Source: Bacillus pumilus
GTDB lineage: Bacteria; Bacillota; Bacilli; Bacillales; Bacillaceae
Reading direction: 5' to 3'
DNA: 64,000 nucleotides
NCBI RefSeq assembly: GCF_038738535.1
Contig: NZ_CP046128.1
Span: forward strand, 744,001 to 808,000
Part shown: in pieces, positions 33,796-42,263 of the stretch
Position numbering within the stretch: position 1 is the first letter of the stretch
How the letters are laid out: every line of letters starts with the position of its first letter
The notes under the pieces: model-generated
Databases searched by the model: none
Seen by the model: only the letters and a program-made list of their open reading frames with translations
What the model was told of the DNA's origin: nothing
Program-made: the position numbers and the translations under genes

Positions 33796-34863
33796 ATGAA
33801 TCGTTTGTTTCTTGTGATTGTCGCAATTGGTGTGCCGCTATCGGTCATTGGGAGTTTTCTTCATTTTCCGCAGGTCATCATGTTTGCTGTGTATTGTATC
33901 GCCATTATTGGTCTTGCTAGTTTTATGGGAAGAGCCACAGAAAGTCTTGCCATCATAGCGGGCCCAAGAATTGGCGGGCTTTTAAACGCCACATTTGGAA
34001 ATGCGGTAGAGTTAATTATTTCATTTTTTGCATTAAAGCAAGGACTGACAGCTATTGTACTTGCTTCATTAACTGGATCAGTTATCGGAAACTTACTGCT
34101 TGTGGCGGGGCTGTCTTTTTTCGTTGGCGGATTAAAATATAAGCGCCAAGTGTTCAATGTCCACGATGCAAGGCACAACTCGGGCTTGCTCATGTTTGCC
34201 ATTATTGTGGCGTTTGTCATTCCAGAAGTGTTTTCGGTGGAGATGGCTGAGGATAAACAATTTGTTTTAAGCATTGGAATTAGCATTGTGATGATTTTGC
34301 TTTATGTCGCAGCGCTCTATTTCAAACTGGTCAGCCACCGCGGAGTCTATGTTGCCAAGCTGGAGAGCATGGACGGGGAAGCGGAGACGGAAGAAGAAAC
34401 ACCTGAATGGTCTGGTAAGTTTGCCACTGTGATTTTGCTGCTTGCGACGATTGCCGTTGCGTACATTTCAGAGCGCCTCGTTCATACATTTGATACGGTG
34501 GGAGAACAATTTGGCTGGAGTGAGCTGTTTATCGGAGTCATTATTGTGGCCATCGTCGGAAATGCCGCAGAACATGCCTCTGCTGTCATCATGGCGTATA
34601 AAAACAAAATGGATGTCGCAGTGGAAATAGCTTTTGGTTCCACACTTCAGGTTGCGATGATGGTGGCACCAATCCTTGTCATCAGCTCGCTTTTTTTCAA
34701 TACGCAGATGCCGCTCATTTTCTCCTTACCAGAGCTCATTGCGATGGCATCCGCTGTATTACTCACAGTCATTTTATCTAATGACGGAGATACCAATTGG
34801 TTTGAAGGTGCCACATTGCTTGCTGCCTATTTCATTATGGCGATTGGATTTTTCCTTTTATAA
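33796..34863 (+). CDS. chaA: Ca2+/H+ antiporter ChaA
   Basis: A 355-residue, eleven-helix cation/proton exchanger of the CaCA superfamily (YfkE in B. subtilis), which exports Ca2+ using the proton gradient. Seen: the two inverted alpha repeats, LLNATFGNAVELIISFFAL and IVGNAAEHASAVIMAYKNKM, each with the metal-binding Glu, and an acidic cytoplasmic loop (EAETEEETPEW) between halves. Start ATG with AAAAGGAGAATGG upstream. Followed by yfkD, as in B. subtilis. Confidence 0.95.
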   Translation: MNRLFLVIVAIGVPLSVIGSFLHFPQVIMFAVYCIAIIGLASFMGRATESLAIIAGPRIGGLLNATFGNAVELIISFFALKQGLTAIVLASLTGSVIGNLLLVAGLSFFVGGLKYKRQVFNVHDARHNSGLLMFAIIVAFVIPEVFSVEMAEDKQFVLSIGISIVMILLYVAALYFKLVSHRGVYVAKLESMDGEAETEEETPEWSGKFATVILLLATIAVAYISERLVHTFDTVGEQFGWSELFIGVIIVAIVGNAAEHASAVIMAYKNKMDVAVEIAFGSTLQVAMMVAPILVISSLFFNTQMPLIFSLPELIAMASAVLLTVILSNDGDTNWFEGATLLAAYFIMAIGFFLL

Positions 34864-34930
34864 TCTTTTGTGGATAAGGGACGTCTTTGCGGAAAATACT
34901 ATGGAAAAATGAATGAGAAAGAGTGATGAT

Positions 34931-35713
34931 ATGAAAAAGATGCCCCGCATCATGTTTGTTGTTCTCTTATCCTTAAGTTTTCTATACAGCTTTCCACTAG
35001 AGGCGGCGAAGCCATTTAAAGTGCCATCCTCTGTCGCCAGTATCTCAAAGGAGAATACGTATCCGAACGCGTCACAGGATCAGCCCCTGCTCCAGCCGAG
35101 TGAGCTGACAGCTGAATTGTTCAAAACAACGAATGTACCGATTGAAAATACCCATTTGATCAAAATGCTGAATGAATCCAGCATTTCAGGGACGCCATTA
35201 GCGGTTGGATACCGCGCGACCATTTTCCTCGGAAGATGGGCACTAAGCTACGATTCAAACGAAACGGTCGCCAACTGGGAATACAAAAAAGTGAATACAA
35301 ATCACATTGATAACAGAGGCGGCAACAAAACAGCCATTGGTAAATACGTTCAAAAGCAGCAAGTAAAAGTGAGCGGCGGGCTCACAGCAAAGGTGCCAAA
35401 CCCGGAAGATGTGAAAACATTGATGATGCAAAAAGCCATTCAAAAAACAAAGCTGCCCCTCGCTTTTGACACAGTGATTGGCGCAGGAACAAAACGAGAT
35501 CAGTCGTACCATGTATCTCCGAAAAAAGCAGCTTCGCTTCATGCCTATGCACCAGCGATTAATGAAAAAGGAAAGGTGACATACGGAGAAGTGTACCTTG
35601 TGCTTAAAGGAAATAAACGAAAACTCGTCGTGAAAAACGTGACCTCGCAAGGAATCGGCGCTTGGATTCCTGTGCAGGATCACCTGACGTTTGGTTTTCA
35701 AGGGATGAATTAA
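34931..35713 (+). CDS. yfkD: Exported YfkD-family protein
   Basis: A 260-residue exported protein of the YfkD family. Seen: signal peptide (MKKMPRIMFVVLLSLSFLYSF, cleavage near LEAA), then a soluble domain with NWEYKKVNTNHIDNRGG, YVQKQQVKVSGGLTAKVPNP and VTSQGIGAWIPVQDHLTFGF. Start at 34931 follows AGAGTGAT; ATG 34913 in the same frame is an alternative. Downstream partner of chaA. In B. subtilis YfkD is a sigma-B-controlled general stress protein. Mechanism unknown. Confidence 0.88.
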   Translation: MKKMPRIMFVVLLSLSFLYSFPLEAAKPFKVPSSVASISKENTYPNASQDQPLLQPSELTAELFKTTNVPIENTHLIKMLNESSISGTPLAVGYRATIFLGRWALSYDSNETVANWEYKKVNTNHIDNRGGNKTAIGKYVQKQQVKVSGGLTAKVPNPEDVKTLMMQKAIQKTKLPLAFDTVIGAGTKRDQSYHVSPKKAASLHAYAPAINEKGKVTYGEVYLVLKGNKRKLVVKNVTSQGIGAWIPVQDHLTFGFQGMN

Positions 35714-35758
35714 AACAGTCATCTCCTCTTATCAAGAGAGGAGATGACTGTTTTTTTG
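35713..35758 (+). terminator. Strong terminator after yfkD
   Basis: AACAGTCATCTCCTCT with its exact inverse, then seven T. It overlaps the 3' end of the degenerate minus-strand ORF. Confidence 0.9.
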
Positions 35759-35945
35759 CTAATTGGATTTCTTTTTTTCCTGTTTCAGTTCACTCTTGTA
35801 AAAATCAAAGAGGTTATAGAAAAACCATAAGATGAAAAGAAAGAAGATCACTTTAGTCAATATCGTTAAATTGTTGAAAATAAAGACCAAGAAACGGGAT
35901 GATCATAAATCCATAATAAGAAAACCACCATGTTTTAAAGATGGA
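35759..35945 (-). pseudogene. Possible decayed two-helix membrane protein
   Basis: On the minus strand, after AAGGAG, one frame reads FKTWWFSYYGFMIIPFLGLY and stops at GAC-TAA; a shifted frame carries on with LTKVIFFLFILWFFYNLF then DFYKSELKQEKKKSN and stops at 35759-35761. Together they would make a ~60-residue protein with two helices and a basic tail. No proper start codon is seen at the ribosome site. Either a frameshifted relic or non-coding sequence. Confidence 0.3.
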
Positions 35946-36010
35946 ACTCAGCTCCTTAAAAACTTGTAGAAATTAACATGATATTCACATGGTACATTTT
36001 TTTGAGAAAA

Positions 36011-36060
36011 TAAAAAAGCCACAGTAGAAGTTGAATGAACCCAACCACTACTATGGCTTA
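36011..36060 (-). terminator. Terminator after the YebC-family gene
   Basis: On the minus strand AAGCCATAGTAG pairs with CTACTGTGGCTT across a ~20-nt loop, then six T. Confidence 0.7.
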
Positions 36061-36065
36061 AATTT

Positions 36066-36785
36066 TTATTCCCCTAAATCCACATTATGATAAACCTGCT
36101 GCACATCTTCAAGCTCTTCTAATACATCGATTAGTTTCTCGAATTGTGCTTTAGATTCATCGTCTAATGTCACTTCGTTTTGAGGAAGCATCGTGATTTC
36201 AGCGACAGTGAATTCTTCAACGCCGGCTTGTTTGAATGCTTCTTGTACTTGATGGAATTGATCTGGTTCAGCGTATACAATCACTGTTTCATCTTCTTCC
36301 ATGATGTCACGTACATCAACGTCTGCTTCCATTAAAAGCTCAAGCGTTTCTTCTTCACTTTTTCCTTCGACACCGATGACAGCTGTTTGGTCAAACATAT
36401 AAGCAACAGAGCCGCTTACGCCCATGTTTCCACCGTTTTTCCCGAATGCCGCACGAACATCTGACGCTGTGCGGTTCACGTTATTGGTGAGGGCATCAAC
36501 GATTACCATTGATCCGTTTGGACCAAATCCTTCGTAGCGCAGCTCATCGAAATTCTCTTCCGCACCGCCTTTGGCTTTTTCAATGGCACGGTCTACAATG
36601 TGTTTTGGGACACTATATGTTTTGGCACGTTCTAGAACAAAGCGAAGTGCTTGGTTTGATTCTGGGTTTGGCTCACCTTGTTTGGCAGCCACATAGATTT
36701 CACGCCCGAATTTTGCGTAAATACGACTTGTATTGGCATCCTTTGATGCTTTCTTTTCTTTAATGTTGTTCCACTTACGACCCAT
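36066..36785 (-). CDS. yeeN: YebC/PmpR-family regulator (YeeN-like)
   Basis: A 239-residue protein of the YebC/PmpR/TACO1 family: DNA-binding regulators or ribosome-associated factors easing polyproline translation. Seen: N-terminal [20 protein letters not shown] and [20 protein letters not shown], central [45 protein letters not shown] and the acidic C terminus. Length equals B. subtilis YeeN, the second YebC paralogue. Start at MGRKW is the family start; ATG 36794 three codons earlier is possible. In B. subtilis this gene is elsewhere, so it is a local insertion relative to the yfkD-yfkC order. Confidence 0.88.
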   Translation of the reverse strand: MGRKWNNIKEKKASKDANTSRIYAKFGREIYVAAKQGEPNPESNQALRFVLERAKTYSVPKHIVDRAIEKAKGGAEENFDELRYEGFGPNGSMVIVDALTNNVNRTASDVRAAFGKNGGNMGVSGSVAYMFDQTAVIGVEGKSEEETLELLMEADVDVRDIMEEDETVIVYAEPDQFHQVQEAFKQAGVEEFTVAEITMLPQNEVTLDDESKAQFEKLIDVLEELEDVQQVYHNVDLGE

Positions 36786-36916
36786 CTTATTCACTCTCTT
36801 TCACTTAGTAAATACACAGTATGAGGGTCCCCATGCTGCATGAAATCATTCTGCCTTCTATTATACATGAATCAGTCAAGAGGATAGAAGTAAGAGGGCT
36901 GAAATGAAGAGATTTC

Positions 36917-37318
36917 TTAGCTGATGTGTCCAAGCTGTTCAAGCGTTTCATGCTGCTTGTGAGATCTCGTCAGCTCGTCGCACCGAATGATCCTGCCATC
37001 TAATAACGTGAAAAGAGCCATGACATCAATTAAACCCCGGTCCCCGCTTGCGAGTTCCACATGTACAGTGTAACGAAAACACCCTTGCTGCGTATCTTCA
37101 TCAAATAACACATCATGAAAAGCGGGGATTTCAAGCTGTTTTGTCAATCCTTTTAATGTGGATAGATGCTTTTTAAACTCATCAAGTGTCGAAACCTTTC
37201 CATCAGTCACTTGCTGATAATCAGGTGAAAAATAAGCCTCCACTTTTTCTATATTGAATTTGATTAATACCTCTTCATACATCTCTTTAATAAATGATAT
37301 CGCTTCTTTTTTTGTCAT
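36917..37318 (-). CDS. SnoaL/NTF2-like fold protein
   Basis: A 133-residue soluble protein with the cone-shaped NTF2/SnoaL pattern: N-terminal helices (KKEAISFIKEMYEEVL), YFSPDYQQVTDGK, then beta strands (GCFRYTVHVELASGDRGLIDVMALFTLLDGRIIRCDELTR). Such proteins are small-molecule isomerases, hydratases or just binding proteins; the function cannot be named. ATG start with GAGGATG upstream. A 42-bp palindromic region precedes it and may be its operator. Confidence 0.75.
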   Translation of the reverse strand: MTKKEAISFIKEMYEEVLIKFNIEKVEAYFSPDYQQVTDGKVSTLDEFKKHLSTLKGLTKQLEIPAFHDVLFDEDTQQGCFRYTVHVELASGDRGLIDVMALFTLLDGRIIRCDELTRSHKQHETLEQLGHIS

Positions 37319-37339
37319 GAATCAACATCCTCTCTTTAT

Positions 37340-37381
37340 GTTAACCAGTTAACTATAATCAATTATAATTAACTAGTTAAC
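37340..37381. promoter_or_regulatory. Imperfect 18-bp inverted repeat, candidate operator
   Basis: Arms GTTAACCAGTTAACTATA (37340-37357) and TATAATTAACTAGTTAAC (37364-37381) are inverse with two mismatches, 6-nt centre, immediately upstream of the SnoaL-like gene. The repeated TTAACNAGTTAA unit is typical of a dimeric regulator such as MarR or HxlR type; the regulator is not in this window. Confidence 0.55.
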
Positions 37382-37392
37382 AAAAAACAATC

Positions 37393-37426
37393 AAAAAAAT
37401 AACCCCATCATAAATGAGGTTATTTT
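37393..37426 (-). terminator. Terminator overlapping the yfkC stop
   Basis: AATAACCTCAT/ATGGGGTTATT on the minus strand followed by seven T. Confidence 0.82.
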
Positions 37427-38256
37427 GCAGGCTGGGGATAAACGAGATCTTCAAGCAATTTGACATCATGCTGATGAAGTTGTTTGATCATTTCTTTTCG
37501 GACAGCGAGGGCAGCATCGAAGTATTTTTCGTCTTCGACCATTCCTTTCACTGTGATCTCAATCCCGCGGTTCAGCTTGTTCAGGCCCATAATGCCATGA
37601 ACTTGAAACGGTTCAATGGCATGTTGAAATTCATCTTTTTTGAGAAAATCATGATGCATCTGATTTAAATTGTCACAGGCCGTTTCGAGTGCTTGAAAGG
37701 CTGTGTCTGGGTTTTGATTCGCACTAATTAATGCAGACTCCGTAATCCGCATGTATTGCATGTTATAGTTTTGAATTTGCCGGATGTCTCCGTTAGATAT
37801 GGTTAACAGCTTGCCGCTCCATTCTCTAATTTGCAGAGAGCGGAGACCAATCTCTTCAATCGTTCCATTAAAGAGGTTATTCACTGTCACATAATCCCCT
37901 TTATGAATCTGACGTTCATAGATCAGAAAAATGCCTGCTAAAATATCGCGAATCAGCGTCTGGGCGCCAAAACCGATGACGATCCCAGCAACACCAGCAC
38001 CTGCAAGAATTTTCCCAAAATCATGAAAGAAGAGAGAAATGACATACATTACAAAGCAAATCGAAGCGGTGTATTTCGTAACAGATTTGACCAAGCTCTC
38101 GATCGTTTTTTTCTTCTTGTCCTCTATAAACTCCGTTCGTTTAAAGAAAATTTGAAGCGCTTTGTTAATCATAAAGACGGCAAGCCAAAGAACGAGTCCA
38201 ACAAGGAGAATTTCAATGTATTTGTTCTTGACTATTGTCAGAAAAGTATCGTCCAT
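37420..38256 (-). CDS. yfkC: Small-conductance mechanosensitive channel YfkC (MscS family)
   Basis: A 278-residue MscS-type channel that opens under membrane tension. Seen: N-terminal helices (residues ~10-30, 55-75), the pore helix GKILAGAGVAGIVIGFGAQTLIRDILAG, the beta domain IHKGDYVTVNNLFNGTIEEIGLRSLQIREWSG and a C-terminal alpha/beta domain. Start ATG with GGGGGTAACC upstream. Only 7 bp after the radical SAM gene, so co-transcribed; same order as B. subtilis. Confidence 0.93.
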   Translation of the reverse strand: MDDTFLTIVKNKYIEILLVGLVLWLAVFMINKALQIFFKRTEFIEDKKKKTIESLVKSVTKYTASICFVMYVISLFFHDFGKILAGAGVAGIVIGFGAQTLIRDILAGIFLIYERQIHKGDYVTVNNLFNGTIEEIGLRSLQIREWSGKLLTISNGDIRQIQNYNMQYMRITESALISANQNPDTAFQALETACDNLNQMHHDFLKKDEFQHAIEPFQVHGIMGLNKLNRGIEITVKGMVEDEKYFDAALAVRKEMIKQLHQHDVKLLEDLVYPQPAK

Positions 38257-38263
38257 CTATCGG

Positions 38264-39385
38264 TTACCCCCTGGCTGTACGAGAAGTAAAATCAACATCT
38301 TGATAATAGCTGTTTTTCACAAGAACATTCGGACCGAGGCATTGTACGCTTGGACAATGGCAATTCAGCTCTTTTGCTAATTTTGTGTCCATCCAGCGTG
38401 AATAAGCAGATTGCAATGTATCAGTAGCAATGTTTCCAAGCGCCGGTGTATCGCCAAAGTCTGTCACAATAATATTCCCATCAAAAATATTCACATTCAA
38501 ACGTGAGCGGCCGTCAGGGTCATTTCGTACCGTGACATGTTTCTCCTGACGCAATCGCTTGAGGAGGCGCTGATCTTCTTCATCTGTGCTGCAAGAATAA
38601 AATGGCAGGGTGCCAAACAGCATCCATGTGTCTTGATCACGAATATCAAGCAGCTGATGAATCGCATCACGCATTTGCGGAAGCGTCAATGATTCAAGGG
38701 CGCTGGCAAAATCACTTGGGTACATTGGGTGAACTTCGTGGCGCTGGCATTTCATTTCCTCCACGATTTGCCGGTGGATGTGTTCAATATATGGAAGCGT
38801 GCGCTTATTGAGCATGGTTTCAGCAGATACGGTAACACCCGCTTTGACAAGTGCCCGGCTATTTTCAATCATGCGGTTAAATAATTTCTCGCGCTGCTCA
38901 AAGGTTGGTTTTCTGTCCATCATCGCAAAACCGACCGTTGCAAACTCTTCGACAGTTCCCCAGTTATGTGAGATGTGAAGGACATCTAAGTATGGAATAA
39001 TTTCCTCATATCGCGCCAAATCAAGTGTTAAGTTTGAATTGATCTGTGTACGGACGCCGCGTTCATGGGCATATTTTAATAAAGGGACGACATATTCCCG
39101 CACAGATTTGAGAGAAAGCATAGGCTCTCCGCCTGTAATACTGATTGAGCGCAGAAGCGGAACTTCATCTAAACGGCGAAGCAGTAAATCAAGCGGCAGT
39201 GCATTCGGGTCCTTAGGCTGTAAGGTATAGCCGACCGCACAGTGCTCACATCTCATGTTACACAACGTCGTTGTTGTAAATTCGATATTTGTCAGCTTCA
39301 TCTCTCCGTAATCCTGCACATCGAGATAGGCTTCCCAAGGGTCGTATGCAGGTGTAATCGGACGAAGTGCTGTTTTTTGGTTCAT
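38264..39385 (-). CDS. yfkAB: Radical SAM/CxCxxxxC-motif protein YfkAB
   Basis: A 373-residue radical SAM enzyme. Seen: [4Fe-4S] motif CNMRCEHC (Cys42, 46, 49), the SAM motif SISITGGEPMLSLKS, and a C-terminal Cys set (ELNCHCPSVQCLGPN) for a possible second cluster. Length matches B. subtilis YfkAB. Its reaction is not established. Start at MNQKTALR is fixed by AAGGAGATAG just upstream; the longer frame lacks a ribosome site. Upstream partner of yfkC. Confidence 0.92.
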   Translation of the reverse strand: MNQKTALRPITPAYDPWEAYLDVQDYGEMKLTNIEFTTTTLCNMRCEHCAVGYTLQPKDPNALPLDLLLRRLDEVPLLRSISITGGEPMLSLKSVREYVVPLLKYAHERGVRTQINSNLTLDLARYEEIIPYLDVLHISHNWGTVEEFATVGFAMMDRKPTFEQREKLFNRMIENSRALVKAGVTVSAETMLNKRTLPYIEHIHRQIVEEMKCQRHEVHPMYPSDFASALESLTLPQMRDAIHQLLDIRDQDTWMLFGTLPFYSCSTDEEDQRLLKRLRQEKHVTVRNDPDGRSRLNVNIFDGNIIVTDFGDTPALGNIATDTLQSAYSRWMDTKLAKELNCHCPSVQCLGPNVLVKNSYYQDVDFTSRTARG

Positions 39386-39531
39386 GGTATCTATCTCCTT
39401 TTCATTCGGGCAAACGTGGACCCGCCAACAGTTAATTTTAAGCCCCATCACCGTTATACGCAAGTGGGGTTTCATTGATTTACAAGGGAAAAAAAGATAA
39501 GCTAGAAACAAATGCTAAAGGGAGTGTATCT

Positions 39532-39723
39532 ATGGGCAAGGCAGCAGACAGCAAAGAGCAGCAGGTTGATTATTTAAAGAACCGATTAGATATGTTTATG
39601 AATGTGATTGATTCATTAGATCCTGAATCAACAGATGTTGAGGATATAGACAGACTGATCCAGATGATTGACGACCTAGAAGCGAAATATGAACGGTTTA
39701 AAAACGATTGGAAGGAAGAATAG
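39532..39723 (+). CDS. yfjT: SE1561-family protein YfjT
   Basis: A 63-residue acidic helical protein (KEQQVDYLKNRLDMFMNVID, IDRLIQMIDDLEAKYERFK) with coiled-coil pattern, of the SE1561 family, equivalent to B. subtilis YfjT. Start ATG with AAAGGGAG upstream, excluding the longer frame. Followed by a short terminator. In B. subtilis yfjT is linked to sporulation-time expression beside pdaA; here it is ~100 bp before pdaA. Function unknown. Confidence 0.85.
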   Translation: MGKAADSKEQQVDYLKNRLDMFMNVIDSLDPESTDVEDIDRLIQMIDDLEAKYERFKNDWKEE

Positions 39724-39748
39724 CTCGCGCAGTGCGGGCTTTTTTCTT
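39722..39748 (+). terminator. Terminator after yfjT
   Basis: GCTCGC/GCGGGC around GCAGT, then six T. Confidence 0.65.
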
Positions 39749-39824
39749 TAAATTGGCAGGTGAATCAGTGTATGAGTCTCGGTCTTATTCTGCACAATAG
39801 AAGAAAAACCGGGAAGTGACGTAA

Positions 39825-40616
39825 ATGAAAAAATACATGCTCATCTGTTTATGTGCGCTTTTTGTATCCATGCCTCTCTCAGAAGCGGAAGCCGTGTCTA
39901 ATAAGCCCGTCCACTGGGGATTTGCGAAAAGCAAAGAACACAAGCCAGCAGATGCGGGTAAAGAATTGAACGTCCTTTTAAAAAAGTATGATGCCTTTTA
40001 TTTAGGAAACACGAAAAAGAAAGAGATTTATTTTACCTTCGACAATGGCTATGAAAATGGGTACACGCCGAAGATCTTAGATGTGCTGAAAAAACATCAA
40101 GTACCAGGCACCTTTTTTGTGACAGGGCACTTTGTAAAGGATCAGCCTGAGCTCGTCAAACGGATGGCAAAGGAAGGTCATATCATTGGCAACCATTCCT
40201 ATCACCATCCAGATTTAACAACAAAGAGTACGAAAGAAATCAAAGAAGAGCTGGGGCGTGTCAATGAAGCCGTGTACAAAATCACTGGAAAACAAGACAA
40301 CCTCTATCTTCGTCCGCCGCGCGGTGTATTCAGTGAAAGGGTGCTGAAGGAAACAAAAGAGCTCGGCTACCAAACCGTTTTCTGGTCAGTGGCGTTTGTG
40401 GACTGGCATATTCATCATCAAAAAGGAAAACAGTATGCCTACGATCAAATGATGAAGCAGGCGCACCCAGGTGCCATTTACTTACTTCATACCGTCTCAA
40501 GGGACAATGCCGAGGCATTGGATGATGCCATCACGGCTCTGAAAAAACAAGGATATTCCTTTAAAAGCCTAGACGATCTCATGCTTGAAAAAGTATGGCA
40601 TCTGCCTCAGCTATAG
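39825..40616 (+). CDS. pdaA: Peptidoglycan N-acetylmuramic acid deacetylase PdaA
   Basis: A 263-residue exported family 4 carbohydrate esterase that deacetylates muramic acid in spore cortex, a step needed for muramic delta-lactam and thus germination. Seen: signal peptide (1-22, ending SEAEA), NodB domain with FTFDNGYENGYTPK (catalytic base Asp; second position Asn as in PdaA rather than the usual Asp), metal-ligand motif HSYHHPD, LRPPRGVFSE, and the C-terminal IYLLHTVSRDNAEAL. Start ATG after GGGAAGTGACG. Very close to B. subtilis PdaA in length and motifs, so sporulation-specific expression is likely. Confidence 0.95.
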   Translation: MKKYMLICLCALFVSMPLSEAEAVSNKPVHWGFAKSKEHKPADAGKELNVLLKKYDAFYLGNTKKKEIYFTFDNGYENGYTPKILDVLKKHQVPGTFFVTGHFVKDQPELVKRMAKEGHIIGNHSYHHPDLTTKSTKEIKEELGRVNEAVYKITGKQDNLYLRPPRGVFSERVLKETKELGYQTVFWSVAFVDWHIHHQKGKQYAYDQMMKQAHPGAIYLLHTVSRDNAEALDDAITALKKQGYSFKSLDDLMLEKVWHLPQL

Positions 40617-40653
40617 AAAAAAGCTTGCAGAAGACCTGCGAGCTTTTTCTTTA
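40617..40653 (+). terminator. Terminator after pdaA
   Basis: AAAGCTTGCAG/CTGCGAGCTTT around AAGAC, then T-run. It abuts the end of the convergent DUF2716 pseudogene. Confidence 0.82.
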
Positions 40654-41142
40654 TCCTTCTCTTATTTTACGCTGAAACAAAATCGGGTGATGACGCGTAA
40701 AAGAGTCAATCAAGCCCTCACCGAAAATCGTGATTGTTTGCTCCCAAGGATGTCCTAGCAAGCCCCAATGCATCTCTTTTGATAAAAAGAAATCATAATC
40801 CCCGTTAGGAAGCACAGGGACTCTCTATTCCCCAATTTCATCTTTTTCAAATGACCCGTATGGTGTGATCCAGTAGCATTCGTGCTGCCAATCGAGTGCC
40901 AGCATATATTCGTCTGTTCTCATATGCTCCTGAAAAGCAAGTAACGCTTTCTCTTCAAGGTCTTCCTCCGCATGTAGAAGGGAAGGGTCCTCAAAATAAA
41001 CAGAGATATTATATGTTATATAAGGAGATGGTACGTGGAATGAGGGAAAACGAGAGATGCTTGGATTAAATTTGAAATCTCGATAGAACGTCTTCCATAC
41101 CAGCCTTAGTTCTTGATGAGTCAATGGAATCCAGTTTTCCAC
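40651..41142 (-). pseudogene. DUF2716 gene with an in-frame amber codon
   Basis: The minus strand carries VENWIPLTHQELRLVWKTFY through WITPYGSFEKDEIGE, then TAG at 40825-40827, then in the same frame RVPVLPNGDYDFFLSKEMHW and GLLGHPWEQTITIFGEGL to a second stop at 40651-40653. The downstream part is the normal end of DUF2716 proteins, so one base change (probably TGG to TAG, giving E-W-RVPVLP) truncated it. Start GTG at 41142 is chosen for GGGGGCGG upstream. It lies between corA and pdaA, a small accessory gene of unknown function. No other lesion seen, suggesting a recent mutation or an error. Confidence 0.82.
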
Positions 41143-41174
41143 CTTAACCGCCCCCAAGCTATTCTCTCAACAAA

Positions 41175-42134
41175 TTATTTGAAAATGCGGAACCACCCTT
41201 TATGCTTAAACCACAAAAGCATACCCGAGACGAGCAGACCCATGAAAATCAGCACCCAAAAATAGCCATACTTCCAGTGTAATTCAGGCATGTTGTCAAA
41301 GTTCATCCCGTACACCCCAACAATAAAGGTCAGTGGAATAAAAATGGTCGACACAATGGTCAATGTCATCATGATTGCATTCATTCGATTGGAATTCAGC
41401 GTCTGATAGCTGTCTCGTAAATCGGCCGTCATATCACGGTTTGACTCGACGATCTCGGTTAGTTTCAAAAGGTGATCATAAATATCATTGAAATATGCTT
41501 GCCGGTTCGTATCGCTTCTCATCGTATTTGTGTTGACAATACGATATAAAAGGTCCCTCATCGGAATAATCGTTCTTCGCAGTTTGAGCAAATCGGATCG
41601 AATTCCGAATACTTCGTTCATCAGCGTTCCATATGTTTTATGACCTTCTTCATCCTCAATTTCATTCAGCCTGTCCTCAATTTGATAAATAATAGGGAAA
41701 TAATCATCGACAAGCTGATCAATCAGCATATAGGCGATATGCTCAGGTCCACTGTTTCTGGCTTTATCAGATTCTTTGAGCTTTCGAATGACACGGTCAA
41801 TGTATGGCGCCTCCTTCAAATGAAAGGTCACGATATAATTGTCACCAACAAACAGATCGATTTCCTCAGATCGAAGCGTCTTTTGATTCAGGGCATGAAG
41901 CACGAAAAATAAATACCCTTCATAAAAATCAAGCTTCGGCCGCTGTAAATAATGGAAGCAATCCTCAATCGCAAGCGGATGGAACTGAAAGTATTCCTTC
42001 AAAAGCGCTGCTTCCTTTTCCGTTGGCGCATGGAAATCAATCCAGTACCAGGCGATATCGGGGCTTGAAAGCTGCTGTAATGTTGCATGTTCAATCAAGT
42101 CGCCGTTTTTTGTCACTGCAATTTTTTTCAGCAT
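41175..42134 (-). CDS. corA: Magnesium transporter CorA (YfjQ)
   Basis: A 319-residue CorA-type Mg2+/Co2+ channel. Seen: large N-terminal cytoplasmic domain, long helix with RNAKSD-like charged pattern, then two C-terminal membrane helices bearing the signature VYGMNFDNMPE (GMN) at ~residue 280. Start ATG has GGAGGGG upstream. Matches B. subtilis YfjQ in length. Upstream of a DUF2716 pseudogene by 32 bp. Confidence 0.95.
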   Translation of the reverse strand: MLKKIAVTKNGDLIEHATLQQLSSPDIAWYWIDFHAPTEKEAALLKEYFQFHPLAIEDCFHYLQRPKLDFYEGYLFFVLHALNQKTLRSEEIDLFVGDNYIVTFHLKEAPYIDRVIRKLKESDKARNSGPEHIAYMLIDQLVDDYFPIIYQIEDRLNEIEDEEGHKTYGTLMNEVFGIRSDLLKLRRTIIPMRDLLYRIVNTNTMRSDTNRQAYFNDIYDHLLKLTEIVESNRDMTADLRDSYQTLNSNRMNAIMMTLTIVSTIFIPLTFIVGVYGMNFDNMPELHWKYGYFWVLIFMGLLVSGMLLWFKHKGWFRIFK

Positions 42135-42195
42135 GTGCACCCCTCCAGACTTGCATTATATCATGCAGCACCGGTGAACTTATACGTGTTCTGCA

Positions 42196-42226
42196 TAAAA
42201 AAGCCGATCTCATTACTGAGATCGGT
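42196..42226 (-). terminator. Terminator after the secreted YolA-like gene
   Basis: CCGATCTCA/TGAGATCGG on the minus strand, then six T. Confidence 0.82.
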
Positions 42227-42263
42227 CCAATGTGCGTGTATGATTGATGGATAAAACCGAGAA

